A stretch of 64,000 nt of DNA from Wolfiporia cocos (GCA_029448655.1 JACCLO010000011.1:2604001-2668000); one strand, 5' to 3'. Counted from the first letter of the stretch, positions 15,724 through 28,028 are shown. The notes: generated by a model not told the origin, from the sequence alone. Translations and numbers: made by a program.

Positions 15724-17614
15724 ATGTTCGTTATCCGGCAGACCTTAGCAGCTGCCAGGAAACCGTATCAGTGCTGCAAGTTAGTACGACCAGGTATCCG
15801 CATTCAACGCGATATGACCACTGGCATAGGAACACTTCCTCCGACGATTCGTCAGGGAATCTTGAACGTTCCGGGGGCGACAGCCGAGTCGCAGGCTGTG
15901 GTCGAACGTCTCTTAGAAGAAGACAGAAATCTGCATCACTGCTTCTTCGGCAACGTAGGATTACACAATCACCTTAGCCATCAGTGAGTTTTGACGCACT
16001 TCGTCGACGGCGTGAATCTCAGGCACTCTTCTGATCGCTGACCGTCATACATACAGCCTGTTAGCAGCATGTGCTCCCGCCCAGTTGCTGCAGGACATAT
16101 ATGAAAAGGAAAAACGCCGCTTATCTCCCATCCATCTAACCGATCGGAAGAAAGGCATCGTTGAGGAACAACCTGTGGTCTTGACATCTCAGAATTATGT
16201 CCAATATCTAGGACAGGAGAAGTGAGGACATTGACTGACATCGGTTATCTGTAGCTCTAAATCGTGTTATCACTGACGCGCGCAGGTACTATGCAAGATT
16301 TCTTGAATTTTTCGCTTCGGAGATAGCGGGCTTGGGCACAAGCGAAGTCTTGGAGAGATATATTTTTGCGCCATCCGCCAATGGCAATGGCGCGCATATG
16401 CTGCTGCGATTCGTCGGTGGAGCGTAAGTCCCAACCTACCGGTGTCTTATATGCATACTTACTCGTCTCTTGTTCGTAGTGTTCATCCTTTCATCCAGAC
16501 AGGAGTGAGCCTCTGACTCGTTTATGCCAATCTGAGCCAGACTAACGTGCCTTGCACAATTCAGTACGGTGTTGAATTTGGAAGTAGTGCCATGGTGGCA
16601 CAAGGTCATTGATATCCTTCGCTATGTTTCGATTTCTCATAAGCGCATTCAGCTTTGGCCCAGACGGCTGTCCATTCGCCCTTCGCGCCTGAAATATTTG
16701 ACCTAACTCCACAGGACGAACCCCAGCAGAAGCCCTCACAAGCTGATGATAACACTCACCGCCAGCCTTCGCGAGGCCGCTCCCTTCTCGCGATCCTCCG
16801 TGAGGCATACGACTCATCAGTCATGGCGCCGGTCATGCCGTACGACCCAAACGCGCTCCTCAGCGCGCGGATCCGCGACGCTCGGGCCAAGCCTGGTCTC
16901 GCAGATGAGATTCAGCGCCTCTCCGCGCAATGGCAGGTCGACACGCGTGGCGGGCAGGCGGAGCTCGACGCCAAAACCGAGGAGCTCCTCTGGGCGACGA
17001 CGCTGCTCCTTGCGGGTACAGGACGGCGCGGGCGTGCTCCACGGCTCGACTTTTTCCTGATGCACATGCTGAACGCGTCCCTGTTCGTGCCGTCGCTCCT
17101 ACGAGCGGTCCCGACGGCGGCGTCGCGTGCGGCAATGCTGCGTGCGCTCGTGCCGGTGCTGTTGATGTACCTCACCCTTCGCGGCCGCCCGCGGATAGAC
17201 GCGGGCCTGCTCATGTCGTACACGGACACGCCTGTGCCACCCGCTGTTGAAGGCGCCACGGTGCCACAGCCCGATGGGAGTGCGATCGGCGACCCACGCG
17301 ACGCGACGACGGTGAACCCCTGGCCCGCCATCGTCGCGTCCGTTCTGCACGCGCCCGACTCGCATACGCTCAAGGCGATCCGGGCGCTATACTATTCCGC
17401 ACAGAAGTATGGGACCACTCCTCCGGGCGGGGCGATCGGCGCTTTTGACGAGGAGGGCCGCGAGACGCACGAAGGCATGGCGCAGGTGGATGGCACGATA
17501 TTTATACGTGCAGCCGGGGTCGTTATGGACACGCTCGGGTGGGTGACGCATGGACAGAAGGCGGGGGGCTGGGATACGAGTGCGCTGGGCTGGGACGATG
17601 CATGGAAGGAGTGA
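15724..17614 (+). CDS. Questin oxidase-like protein (DUF4243)
   Basis: Member of the family that includes questin oxidase and AflY/HypA, proposed Baeyer-Villiger-type oxidases in anthraquinone and aflatoxin pathways; many members have unknown substrates. Exons 15724-15983, 16057-16221, 16286-16423, 16480-16504, 16565-16604 and 16653-17614 give 529 residues, typical for the family. The sequence shows HNHLSHHLLA followed by APAQLLQDIYEKE, then NYVQYLGQEKYYARFLEFF and VHPFIQTGYGVEFGSSAMVA, the conserved His-rich core. Two exons are only 25 and 40 nt. The N-terminal MFVIRQTLAAARK could be mitochondrial targeting, but this is unproven. It converges on the acyl-CoA synthetase across 423 bp. Confidence 0.88.
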
Positions 17615-18037
17615 TCTAGGATGAAGCAGCTGTGTACAAAGTGATCTGTAATATGTGTATTACTAGTGTACCAGTGTATCAGTGTAACCTTGTAACTTCG
17701 ATGATGGAGTTCAAAGCTCGTTTATATTCATCTTCCCAGTTCTCAAATTCAACCTCATCTGAACAGCTATTCTCACTCTGTTCTCTGTTATGAATTTTTA
17801 CTCTTCACGGCCAATAATGCATCATCCCATACTACTCATCTTTGCTGTGTACCTTGCTTGTTTGCCAGGTGACCCGATTATACGATAGTACGCTTAGGCA
17901 TAACCCCGGATCCCTAGTCTCTGTCAGACCTTGCTCCAGCTCTATTTTGAAGCTTCGCGAGAAAGTGCGCGCGCGGTCCTCAATAATGTGTATAGTATGA
18001 GAGGGAAAATCACATAGGCAGCAACGAATATCCCGAC
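17615..18037. other. Convergent intergenic region
   Basis: This AT-rich stretch between two 3' ends should hold both polyadenylation regions. No gene was seen. Confidence 0.5.
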
Positions 18038-20236
18038 TCATAGCTTCGCGCGTGCCTTCGCGCGCTCCTCGTAACGATCCTGAAGCGTTCTGCGCAGCAC
18101 CTTCCCCGTAGGCGATTTTGGGATCTACACCTCATCAGTCACCAATGCGCGCTCGCTGATCACTTTACCTACCTCGTCCACGGCCTCGATCCCGCCCCTC
18201 AGCCACTTGTACTTGCTCAGGTTGCCCTTCGTCCAAGCGTCGAGCTCCTGCACGACCGCTTGCGCACCCTTGCGCTGGCCCTCTTCGCTGAGCACGACCC
18301 ACGCGCACGGTACCTTCTCGTCGGACGTCCGCCCGCCCGACACGCCGGCGACGCATGCATCGATGAGGAGCTTCTCAGGGTGCGCCATGAGCAGCTCCTC
18401 GATCTCGGTAGGGGAGACTTGGAGACCGGACACTTTCAGCGTGTCCTGGGAGCGCAAGGCAGACGTCACCATCGACCGGATACCACGGGCAGACGGCCAC
18501 GCACCTTCGCCCTGTCGACGAAACTACGCACGCACAGTCAGCAAGACAGCACGTCCGCAGACGGAGCCGGCGCACGCACAAGAGCCGTCCAAGCGCGTCC
18601 GTGCGCATCTGGTCGCCCGTCCGGAGCCACCCGCCCTCGACGTACGTCTCGCGCGTCGCCTTCTCGTTCCGCCAGTACCCGAGCGCGACGTTCTCGCCGC
18701 GGAGCCAGAGCTCACCCTGCTCGCCCGTCGCCGCGTCTGTTCCGTCCTCGCGTACGATGCGCGCCTCCATCCCCGAAAGCAGGATCCCGACGCACCCCGG
18801 CGCAGGCGGAATGCGCCCGCCGAGCAGCGTGTGTGAGGGGATGCGAGACGCGCTGACCGTCTGTGACACAGAAGCGTTCATCGACTATGTAGGCCCGGGA
18901 AAAGGGGAGGGCTCACCACTTCTGACATCCCGTAACCTTCGCGAGGCGCAACGTGAGGTTCCAGTTAAGAGGAGCGAGAACGAGGCGCACCTCCAGTAAC
19001 ATCTAGCGAATCCTTCACGAGCCGCTTGAACCGCTCCTCAAGCTTCGGCGGTAGATACGCTGCGCCGCATACGACAGCCATGACCGACGCGAAGTCGCTC
19101 TTCTGTATCCGCTTTGCGTACTGCACCATCTGGTGCAGCGCGGACGGAATCAGGTACAATATATGTATCCTGTATCTGCATGCCAGTCATAAGCGCTCTG
19201 AGAGGACATGGAAAGAAATTAACAAGTTCACTTTGGAACGATCTTGAGGACGAGGTCGAGGTCCCACCTCGGGAGGATGACGAACGTTGCGGGGGCGGCG
19301 AACCCGCGGAAACAGAACATGTGCAAGCCGTAAGTGTGATACATCGGCAGGAAGGCGAGTCCAACGGGGACATCTCCCTGCACTGGCCCTCAGAGGTGAT
19401 AATAATAAGAGGGAGAGAACACATACGAGTGATGGTCGCTGGTCCGACGCGCGTACGATATCGTTCTGCGCGAGCGAGACGCAAATGTTCCCGTGAGATA
19501 TCATCACGGCTGTTGGAGGCGCAATTAGAGAGGTCGTCCTTTAGGCCCCTAACGGCACGCACCCTTAGGCAGTCCTGTCGTCCCGCTCGAGAACACCAAG
19601 TACGCGAGCGTGTCCTTCTCTGCAGGCCTTACTGGCGCCCTCTGTGCCCCCCGTCTCCCGACCTCGTCGATTGCCTGCCCGAAGCTACGCCGGCCCTCTG
19701 CCTCCCCGCCCAGCACGTATATGTGCTCCAGCGGCATGCGCACTTCGCGTGCGGCGAGGAGGGCGATGGGGAGCAGCTCCGGCTGGACGAAGAGGTGCGT
19801 CGCCTGCGACGTGCGCAGGCTGTGAGCGAGCTCGAAAGGCGTCGCGTATGCGGAGAGCAGCGCGAAGGGCGTCGTGAGCACCAGCAGCGAATGGACCAGC
19901 GTTGCATAGTCCTTCCATCACGCGATCAGCTTCGGCGATGCGGAAGCAGGAAGAGCTCAGCGCACGTACCAGCGCGTTGTGGCTGAACACACCGATGATC
20001 TCTCCGGACGACGCGCCGATGTCCAGCCCCCCTGCGGATGTCGGCGCGCTGAGCGCCGTTGCGCCGTCGCGCACCCTCGCGACGAACTCGTTCCGCGAGA
20101 CCTTGCGGCCGGTGATACCGTCGATGTGCAGCGTGTAGTCCGTCTCAGCGCGCCCCGTCTCGCCGAACATATACGTATGCACATTCTGGTACTCGATGGA
20201 CGGCAGCGGGGGGAACGGGGACTGGATGATTGCCAT
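18038..20236 (-). CDS. AMP-dependent acyl-CoA synthetase / 4-coumarate-CoA ligase-like, with PTS1-like end
   Basis: Adenylate-forming enzyme that activates a carboxylic acid with ATP and joins it to CoA; the substrate is unknown. Minus-strand model: 19970-20236, 19563-19911, 19427-19509, 19232-19377, 18991-19169, 18917-18936, 18580-18860, 18505-18523, 18173-18445 and 18038-18124, giving 567 residues with phases closed. Motifs in order: LVFSSGTTGLPKA (P-loop-like A3), GYGMSE (A5), GWLRTGD (A7), VDRAK and, after the last intron, IPKSPTGKVLRR with the catalytic lysine (A10). Two exons are only 20 and 19 nt. The protein ends in AKL, a PTS1-type peroxisomal signal, so a peroxisomal location is likely. 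The donor ending exon 6 is ambiguous by one codon. Confidence 0.92.
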
Positions 20237-21090
20237 GGTGTGTTCCGCGGGCAGACAGAGTCGCACTCGGGGTGGAGACGAGTCAGCAGAAGGGTCCACC
20301 CAGCGGTATAAAGGGCATTAGCAGCTGCCTCCGGATAAGTTGCCGGTCGAGATACTGATTTCCGAGCTCTGTGGCCCACAAATCCCTGGGAGCAGCTGAG
20401 CGATTCTGCCGGGCGTTTTCTGTCATGATATTTTATGCCTCTGTTTACCCAGTTTCGAAATTGCACGAGTCCGCATTCGAGTACAAGCATATAATCCGTG
20501 CCATATGTGAGAGCGCAATGCATATAGAGCCAGAAAACGAAATATCCTCGGAGTGTCATCTATGCAGCCACGGAGATTGGAATCACATGGAATGAAGCAT
20601 GCACCGATCGTTCTCTGCGGATGCCCTGCGTGCCACAATCTCAGCCACGATCTCAAGGCCCCAACTTGACTCTCGACTTGCATGGTTTATGAGCCATGTC
20701 CATGCTCTTATGAAGCGGCTGATCAGGTAAATCTCTGACAATATCGGTCGTTGAATATCAAGCAAGCACAACGGGCTGTGGCAAAGCCTCGGGGCCGCAA
20801 TCGTAAACAGGTTTACTTTAGACGCTGTACAGCTCGGTTATTGTAAAGACGCAGGCTTGTGTTAAGGACCCCGCTTTGGAGTCAACAGCATGGCGCAAGA
20901 TACGACGTCGAAATCAGAGGGCGCACGAACTAATACATGTGTGAGTAACCTACGAAGGGACTATGACGCTGGGGCGACGGTGTGCGGCGAGATACGGATA
21001 AATATCACAGCAGTAAATCATACACTCAGAGTAAATCATACACTCAGAGATCCAATTCAGCCCAGAGCGACGCGCTTCCTCCGCCCCCAT
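20237..21090. other. Intergenic with a short tandem duplication
   Basis: It holds the promoter side of the synthetase and the 3' side of the DUF6533 gene. No gene was seen. A perfect 18-bp tandem duplication lies at 21013-21048 (unit GTAAATCATACACTCAGA). Confidence 0.55.
21013..21048. repeat. 18-bp perfect tandem duplication
   Basis: Two adjacent identical copies of an 18-bp unit lie just past the DUF6533 gene's 3' end. Origin and role are unknown. Confidence 0.85.
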
Positions 21091-23102
21091 CTACTCTTTC
21101 TCCGACTGAGAGTTATCATCGTGCATCTCGAGATGGGTCTCTGTCTTGATCTGGATGTGCATACCCTCGAGCTCGGGGCCCTTGGGCGCCTCGATGATGT
21201 CTACGTCGTCTGCATCCACATCCTGCGCCGCGCTGATCGCGTAGATGTCGGCCTTCTCGCGCTCGCCCGTGACGCTGCTCTTGCCGTCCTCCGCTTGCCA
21301 CTCGCCCGTCTTGCTCTCCGTGCCGCCGAGCGGCACCGTGTACGTCGCGGGCTGCCCCGGCTGCTGGATCGAGAGCACCGGGTTTGTCGTGACCCCTGCG
21401 CCGCGCGAGCGCGCGGTCCCGGTCGAGCGCGTCACCTTCGTGCCGGCGTACCGTCCACCGCCCGCAAGAGGTCCGCGCACGGAGAGAATGATGCGCATTG
21501 TCATTGAGGCGGTGAGCACCGCAGCCATACTGCAAGCGCGTTAGCTTCGTGAGGGCATTGGAAGAGAGGGGCCGTACCTGGTGACGATGGTGCGGATCGG
21601 GTCGTCATCGCCGGTGGGCTTAATGATGAACCAGAAGAACATGTTGACCGCGTTGACGAGCCAGACCGCCTGCGCTGCGTCAGCGAGCGGGTTCTAGTCG
21701 GTATACCGGTACGCACCAAGTACAGGTTGAGGCCGTCACGGAGCATGAGCTTCCAGAGGTTGACGTGCTTCAGCTTCCATGACCTGTACGCGCGCCGGAC
21801 GGCCATGAAGAGCTATTGCGGATGATCAGCGGTCGGCGTCCGATCAGAGGTGGTATACACGTACAGATGCAGAATAGAGCATCGTCGCGGACAGCCAATA
21901 GATGCCGACCCATCTCGCTTTTGGCTCGGCTATGCAGCCCTGACCCTCAAGCAGTGGCGTCGCTGTGTGAGAGTCACCGTGTCAGTAATCAGATCTGGTT
22001 GCCATCCACAGGCCACGTACCGCGATAGAAACCACAGCAGATGGCCGTGACTACGATTTGGATGACATACAGGCTGCCCATGCCATGGAGAACAGACCGG
22101 CTCTTCTCATAAATGGCCCAGATTCGATAGCAGTGTACGAAGGATGTGATCGCGAGGAGGATGGCTGTGCAGATGGGCTCAAAAAGGTAGAACTTGTAGC
22201 ACCGCTGGAAAGAAGAAGCAGATTAGGTTCCAATTCCGTAAAATTCTGTTTTCTGGCGCTTGGAGCACAGTGCAAACATGAAACGATAATTCGATCCGCC
22301 GACGTTTCAGCCAAGAGGCTGCGAGTGGCTTGCATTATGATATCGTCGTCGGCGCGAGAAGCAAGCAGAACCATAACGCACGCGGCGCGTTGGGACATGG
22401 ACCCTCGCCGAGTCCGATATCGGAGCGGTACTGCCAGCGCGGTCATGGCGTAGACGGCACAAAAAGCCTGGCAATACCACACCGCCACTCGACACCATCG
22501 GTGCAAGTGGCGGCGGCGAGTCGAGGTGCGCGTTGATGCGTCCTGCTTAGTAAGCACCTGTCCTCCTCAACGATCGACCCCGACAGCAACCCATAAACGG
22601 TAAACGGACGGCGGAAACAGTGGCTGGCTGCACTGCCGTCTGCAGCGCCTTGCACCGGCGTCCGATGTCCATGTCTCGACTCCCGCTGCACACTTTTCGA
22701 AACTGATGCCTGCGGTCGATTCTGCTCGATAAAAGAACACTCACGTCCATCGTCCATGCGGTATCGAAGAATGCAACGCCTAGGCGACACGATCAGGCTC
22801 TAACAATAGCAGATACTCGGGCGAAGCCACCCACCGACGATGGTAAACTCAGCCGGCACGTACAGACGGAGGAAGTAGTAGATGATCTTGAGGATGGGCC
22901 ATCCGCGCGTTTTCATGAGACGCCATGTGCGGGGCGTGAGCACAAGCACATCCCAGGCGGCGACGGTGAGTGTGCAGACGAAGAAGTACTTTTGTGCCGA
23001 AAGGTGCGGCGGGAGATCGAGCGACGGCGGGAGGACGATCGTCGTGTTCCCGGAGTCCGTGCTGTTCGCACCGCTGGTCGAGTTGGTGCTGTTACCACTC
23101 AT
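21091..23102 (-). CDS. DUF6533 multi-pass membrane protein
   Basis: Member of a large basidiomycete family of seven-helix-like membrane proteins with an N-terminal DUF6533 domain; function unknown. Minus-strand model: 22835-23102, 22745-22779, 22021-22204, 21865-21962, 21717-21812, 21578-21669 and 21091-21529, giving 403 residues. The N-terminus is a short Asn/Ser/Thr-rich (possibly glycosylated) stretch, then AWDVLVLTPRTWRL and KIIYYFLRLYVPAEFTIV typical of DUF6533, VAFFD, CYKFYLFEPICTAILLAIT and LWLVNAVNMFFWFI-like helices. The C-terminal tail is hydrophilic. One intron in this model is 540 nt, far longer than its neighbours, so a small exon may be missing there. Confidence 0.82.
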
Positions 23103-24981
23103 CGTCGCCAAAGTGCCTTGGGCACGTCGTGCGAGGGGAAGGGGGGAAAGGGATGGGTGACCGGCGGGAAGGAGGGAAGCGAGTATATACAAGGCTAGGT
23201 GCAGATGGGCGGCAAAGAGCAGTGCTGTAACAGACGCCGCACAACGATCATATCATGCATCCTGATGAGCTCCAGCTTCTCGGGATTTAGCGCAACGAGT
23301 TCCTGAGCTTGTTGCACCGCCGCCGCCGCTGGTCGTCCTCTTCCCGCTCAAGAGTTGAGGTCGCGCTCGCGCTAGGCACCCAAGCCCACCGTCAGAACAC
23401 GCCGACAGCGGGCGTAAGACGAGGTGTGCTGCCGCTCGTGTCCCGTTTCGCCGCTGTTGGGCCAGAATTTGACGATTGCGCTAGCTGATAGGATCGGAAC
23501 TTTACGCCATCTATCCATCTATCATGCAGGCAATGAATAGAACTGGTTCTGTGCGGTTATGCCGCGGAAGCCACGCACCGGTCACGGACACCACCCAACC
23601 ACGCAAGACGCACGCTGGACACCCGCCCGGCTGTGTCGCGGACGCCACACTGACTCAGATGTCGGCCTGCGCCGCTCCGTCTCTCCTCTTCACCTGTGCG
23701 ACGGCAGAGGACGGCGAAGTGCTCGTTTGCGACCAATTTGATTAACTCGGATATCATTGTATACAGATCTCAAGGAGCGGGAAGCCAGCATAGCGCTTCC
23801 CCAAAGAATGTGCTAGCCCATTTCATATCGTGCCTCGAAAGAGCAATCCCGACTCCTCCGCCCACCTGCGCGCCTGCGCGGCACCCCGACGCGCTTGCGA
23901 TGGTTCATCATGTAGGAGCTGATCCAGCGCCCAGTATCACCGAACAATTCTCCCGTGGCTGTGTTCCCAAAACGTTTGCTGTCACTGACGTTATGGCCCG
24001 CCTGTGCTGTCTCTTGTCTGAATCTAGGCCTGCTGCGGCCGCCCGCCTAAGATTCACGTCGATGCCCGGATACCAAGCTCAAATCCGTGAATTCATTGCG
24101 GCCCAATACGCGCTGCGCTCCCGCGCTGTCGCCGGCTGCTGCCTATCACGGCAGTCTGCTCCATGAAACGAGCCACCCGATGTCGATGCCATCGTCACAA
24201 GACGGACATGCGGCATGCTAAGGTGACTGAGTTTGTCGTAACTGCATTATGGTGATGCTTGGAACCTCGGCTCCATTTGCGTGAATTTCTCGGAGCCATC
24301 CGATCAGGCTTCGCTTTTACCTCTCAATTCAATGTGATAACGGCCGAGAACGATACGATCCTGTAACTCCTCGTATGAGCTCAACTCCCAGATAGCTCAG
24401 AAGAGTCACGGTAACGGTGGGCTGTGGCAGGATCGTTGCCCACGCCGCACACTGATGCAAGGTCAAATCTATATCATAATCCATATACACGTTAGTTCTG
24501 ACAAAGGCAGCGCGCCTCAGCGCGCCGGAACAGGGACAACTTGTTCCAGTCCCGTTAATGATTGGTTGTTGCTATGATCGACCCTCGTACGGACGACATC
24601 CAACAGATTATCTTCTCGTCAGCTGAGGCTGCAGCTTGGGTGTCAAGTGACTTCCCGTGCAGGCTATAACCGGGTTGCTAAGTGCAAATCCACCAAATCT
24701 CTACGGCGACAAGGGGAGCAGGTTCACAGCATGCCGAGGTCCAGGGACGTCGCTGTTCCGGTCTGCAGAGACCACCAGGATCGCACGGGGACCACATAAC
24801 GATGTATGTTATAGCATGAGTAGAAGCGGCTCATATTATAAATGCTGTCAGATTTTGCACGATCCTGTGGTACGGTGGGAATTGAGAGGACGTGTTCGCT
24901 CTGTTGTGTGGTAATTGCGATGGTTTAAAGATCTGCGGCCGCCTCGAAACATGAAAAGTGTTTTCGCCACCCGCACGAGAG
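23103..24981. other. Gene-poor region, 1.9 kb
   Basis: No gene could be supported on either strand. Open frames are short, without family motifs or plausible splice chains. No inverted or tandem repeat was obvious by eye. Confidence 0.45.
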
Positions 24982-26588
24982 CTACACTGGCCACTCCACG
25001 CCCTGCCTCTGCGCAGACTCGACCAACAACGACCGAACGTCCGCAATGTGGTCGAAGTTGCCCCGCCACACCCCGTCCGCGCCGCGGTCTCCCCAATGGA
25101 AGGTATGGAAGGTATCCACCTCCATGCCCGCCGCCCATATCTGGCGCACGAAGCTCGCGTTGAACGGCGGCTGCCAGATCCACCACTGATGCAACGTACG
25201 AGGGGAGAGCGACACATGCCATGGTTAGCCTAAAGGGAGAACGGAGGATGCGAACACGCACGTGGTCGACAAAGAGGATCGGTTCCTCCGTGGGCGCAAC
25301 GAGGTGCACGGTCGTCGGCGTCGCGATCTCCAGGAAACAGTCTGTCTCGAGGAAGAGCCCGAGCGTATCCATGAACGCCGCACGGTGCCGCCCGGGGATG
25401 TACAGCGTGTCTGCAGACCCGCCGACGAGGCGCGCCGTCCCGTTTCGAGTCGTGCGCAGCGCGAGGTTGTCGCGCAGTGCTTGGGGCACGCGGCCGAACG
25501 CCTGCATGCACACCGCCAGCCCGACGTGCGGGTCGCTTGAGAGCGGCGATTAGGATCGACGGAACAGTGAGAGTGAGATTCGTGCCTGAGATGAGAGGTG
25601 ATGCGCACGCTTACCCCCACCTGCCGAGTGCCAATATATTATGTCAATCATTTGTGCCGTAAGTGCGCAGAAGACGCGGGTCGCAATGGAGGAGGCGCTC
25701 ACCACCAGTCTGGTCCCCAGCCTCTCCATGTCGCCGTCAGGTCTACCATCGGATCGGGCGACAGGTTCGCAGGCGGAGCGTGCCGGCTTTTGTTCATGTT
25801 CGCCGTCGTGTCACTGAAAGCAGGATTTGGCACATATTGGCCGAACGGAGAATGATACCAGAAGAGGTTCTGGTCAAATTGCTGCAGCCGGGGGACGTTG
25901 AGAAGTGTGTCGAATGGCGCCCAAAGATAGCCGTCATAGCAGTCGTTCTCGCGCATAACGGTAAAGAGCATGTGGTGGGCCATCTGTATGTAGTGAGGAT
26001 CATGAAGGATAGTAGGAAATATAATGCATACCCTTCCCGCCATTTTGTAGAATGTAGGATCGTTTAGATCCTCGTCAGACTGATAGGAGTCGACAACTAC
26101 ATCGTATGAATGGGCAAATCCCTTATCTTCCCTGCTGCCAGGACCGACAAACACGATCTGTAGGCAACTTCTCAGACGCAGACGGCGAAGGCCAAAAAGA
26201 CAATTTACATTTGGGAAGAACTGCGAGTATACCTCTTTATAATAGTCGAGGTTGGCGTCATACCTAGCATGGCTGAAGAACACAATCAACAGCACATTAT
26301 CGAAGGCATGGTACGTCCGCTCGACAGGCCAATATTTCAACGACGCGAGGGGTCTCCGATGACAACTCGCTGTCGCTTCATCGAGTACTTCTGAAACCGT
26401 TGCTGGCTTCTCTGAATGGTCGAGCACACGCCCCCACTCGTGGGATGCCCCAAGTACGAGGTAAAAGAGGGAGCTCACGAGCAGCACCGCGCTCACCAGA
26501 CGACGAAACGGAATCGCGGCCCTCTGATCTCACGAAATATCAGTGTCAGCCCGACCTTGGCGAGAAGGGATAAGGGCAACCTTCCCAT
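24982..26588 (-). CDS. Uncharacterised type II membrane protein, about 410 residues
   Basis: I do not recognise a named family. Minus-strand model: 26556-26588, 26209-26523, 26032-26157, 25703-25983, 25262-25535 and 24982-25185, giving 410 residues in frame. A short basic N-terminus (MGRLPLSLLAKR) is followed by one hydrophobic segment (SAVLLVSSLFYLVLG), then a soluble part, the layout of a Golgi/ER type II enzyme. The lumenal part is rich in Tyr, Trp and Asp (for example YDGYLWAPFDTLL, FWYHSPFGQY and HTFHWGDRGADG), which would suit a glycosyltransferase, but I see no diagnostic DXD-based fold. Exon 1 lies inside the last exon of the sugar-nucleotide transporter in another frame, and intron 1 is only 32 nt, so the start needs a transcript. 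Confidence 0.65.
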
Positions 26589-28028
26589 GCCGCGCGTCGT
26601 CTTCAATGTCCGTGTGGTGCGCCAGATAGAGGAACGATGCTGAGATGGTGAGAAGACAGCCTCCGACGAGGACGAATGGGGTTTTTCCGGAGGACAAGCC
26701 GACCAGCAGGATACATACCGCAGCGCTGGTCGACGCGAGAACTCCCTTTGTGGCGGCATCCCAATCTGGCCAATATCAAGCTTCGAATTGACAGAAGCAG
26801 GGACTCACTTACAATATGTGACGGCGAGTGCTGACAGGCTTGCTGCTGCTTGGAGGAAGTATGCAGCCCATGGTTGAGGCATCAGGGGGTCAAACTTAGC
26901 CCATATTGCCCCTGATGGTTGATCCACCTGTGAGATTAGTAGTACGATACTGTGGATCATTATTCCTGAAGCAAAGAGTGTGCTATGCATGACATGCACA
27001 GATGAGCTACCATGGGTGCTATAGAGCTGTTGTATGCATGAGAACCGGCAACTTAACATTCGCCAGCGTACCCACATATTTCAGAAGCACATATGACAAC
27101 GCATCGGATAGGACTGAGCCAATCAACATCGGATAAGATGGGTGTGGGGAAAGTTGGGAGATTACGCCTGCCTGTGCCAATGATATGACGGTTCAGATCG
27201 AGAATTCCATGTGCAAGAGTGACCTACTTGGATGACAAGGAACCCACAAGACTGCGCCTATTGTCAAATGAAATCTAAGTACATGCCTGAATGTGCACTC
27301 ACCTGCAGCAGCGCTGAGTGCCATTGAATGGCAGAAAATGGTTGTGCGAGTATTAGATGCGACACGAATAATGTGCAGAGCGTTGCGCAGGAGAAGGTCA
27401 AGAATAGAGTGAATGGATCAGTGACCTGCCGTGCGATGGCTGCCTGCACACGGATAATGATCGACGTGTGAACGAGCCTGCACAACCCTGCAATAATGTG
27501 CTCGTTCCTACATTGTACTGGCCAAATGCGAATAGGGCAGCTGCGAGGGAGAGATACGCAATGGAGGCACCCCCGAATGCAGAGTTGTGCACAGGCGCCT
27601 CAGCGCGATCATGGTTCCCATGAGCATGCGAGTTATGGTGTCGTGCGAGGTCATCTCCGGTCCCTCCGGTGGGGTATTCCTCTTCATCTGGGTCGTCCTG
27701 ACTTGCAAGTTGGTATGTTCTCGCAGACATTCTTCTCCAAAGGCTGTACACTAGGCTGAGAAGCAGTTTGACAATCTCTATCGCTGCCGAACGTGCGGCA
27801 ATTCTTGAGACGTGCAGGGGAGCAGGTTCTCTTATTCGTACATGTGCGTTCTGCCATTCGCTCCATAGGCCAAACCCGACAAAGAGTAACTGTGGGACAA
27901 ACCGCTGGTTTAGCAGTCGTCCAGCCAAGAGTACGATCGAAGTAGCTCACGGGTGGAACCCATCTGCTTCTGTTTGAATGCACCGAAATAGCCTCCGGGC
28001 CAGATCTCGCCCTTGGAAGCTGAAGCAT
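26530..28028 (-). CDS. Nucleotide-sugar transporter (SLC35/NST-like)
   Basis: Multi-pass Golgi/ER membrane carrier that would import nucleotide sugars in exchange for the monophosphate. Minus-strand model: 27951-28028, 27512-27904, 27303-27443, 27058-27171, 26813-27026 and 26530-26765, giving 391 residues. Hydrophobic helices alternate with short loops. NST-like segments include RFVPQLLFVGFGLWSEWQNA, SAAIEIVKLLLSLVYSLWRR, ASIAYLSLAAALFAFGQYN and SDALSYVLLKYVG. A hydrophilic loop of about 40 residues rich in Asp and His follows helix 2. One intron (27027-27057) is only 31 nt. Family membership is moderately sure; the substrate cannot be read from sequence. Confidence 0.72.

Noticed and set aside
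18125..18180. Apparent premature TAG before the catalytic lysine motif of the acyl-CoA synthetase (nonsense mutation or stop readthrough).
   Set aside because: A canonical 48-nt intron (GAG|GTAGGT...GTGTAG|ATC) removes the stop and joins AVDE to IPKSPTGK exactly as in homologues.
21694..21716. A 23-nt intron in the DUF6533 gene.
   Set aside because: A downstream acceptor gives a normal 47-nt intron with correct phase and better family match.
23524..24166. Plus-strand frames in the 23-25 kb gap as a hypothetical gene.
   Set aside because: Composition is not coding-like, no splice chain links them and no motif was recognised.
26493..26759. Frame fusing the transporter to the downstream membrane protein as one protein.
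   Set aside because: No donor/acceptor pair keeps both frames; separate starts fit better.
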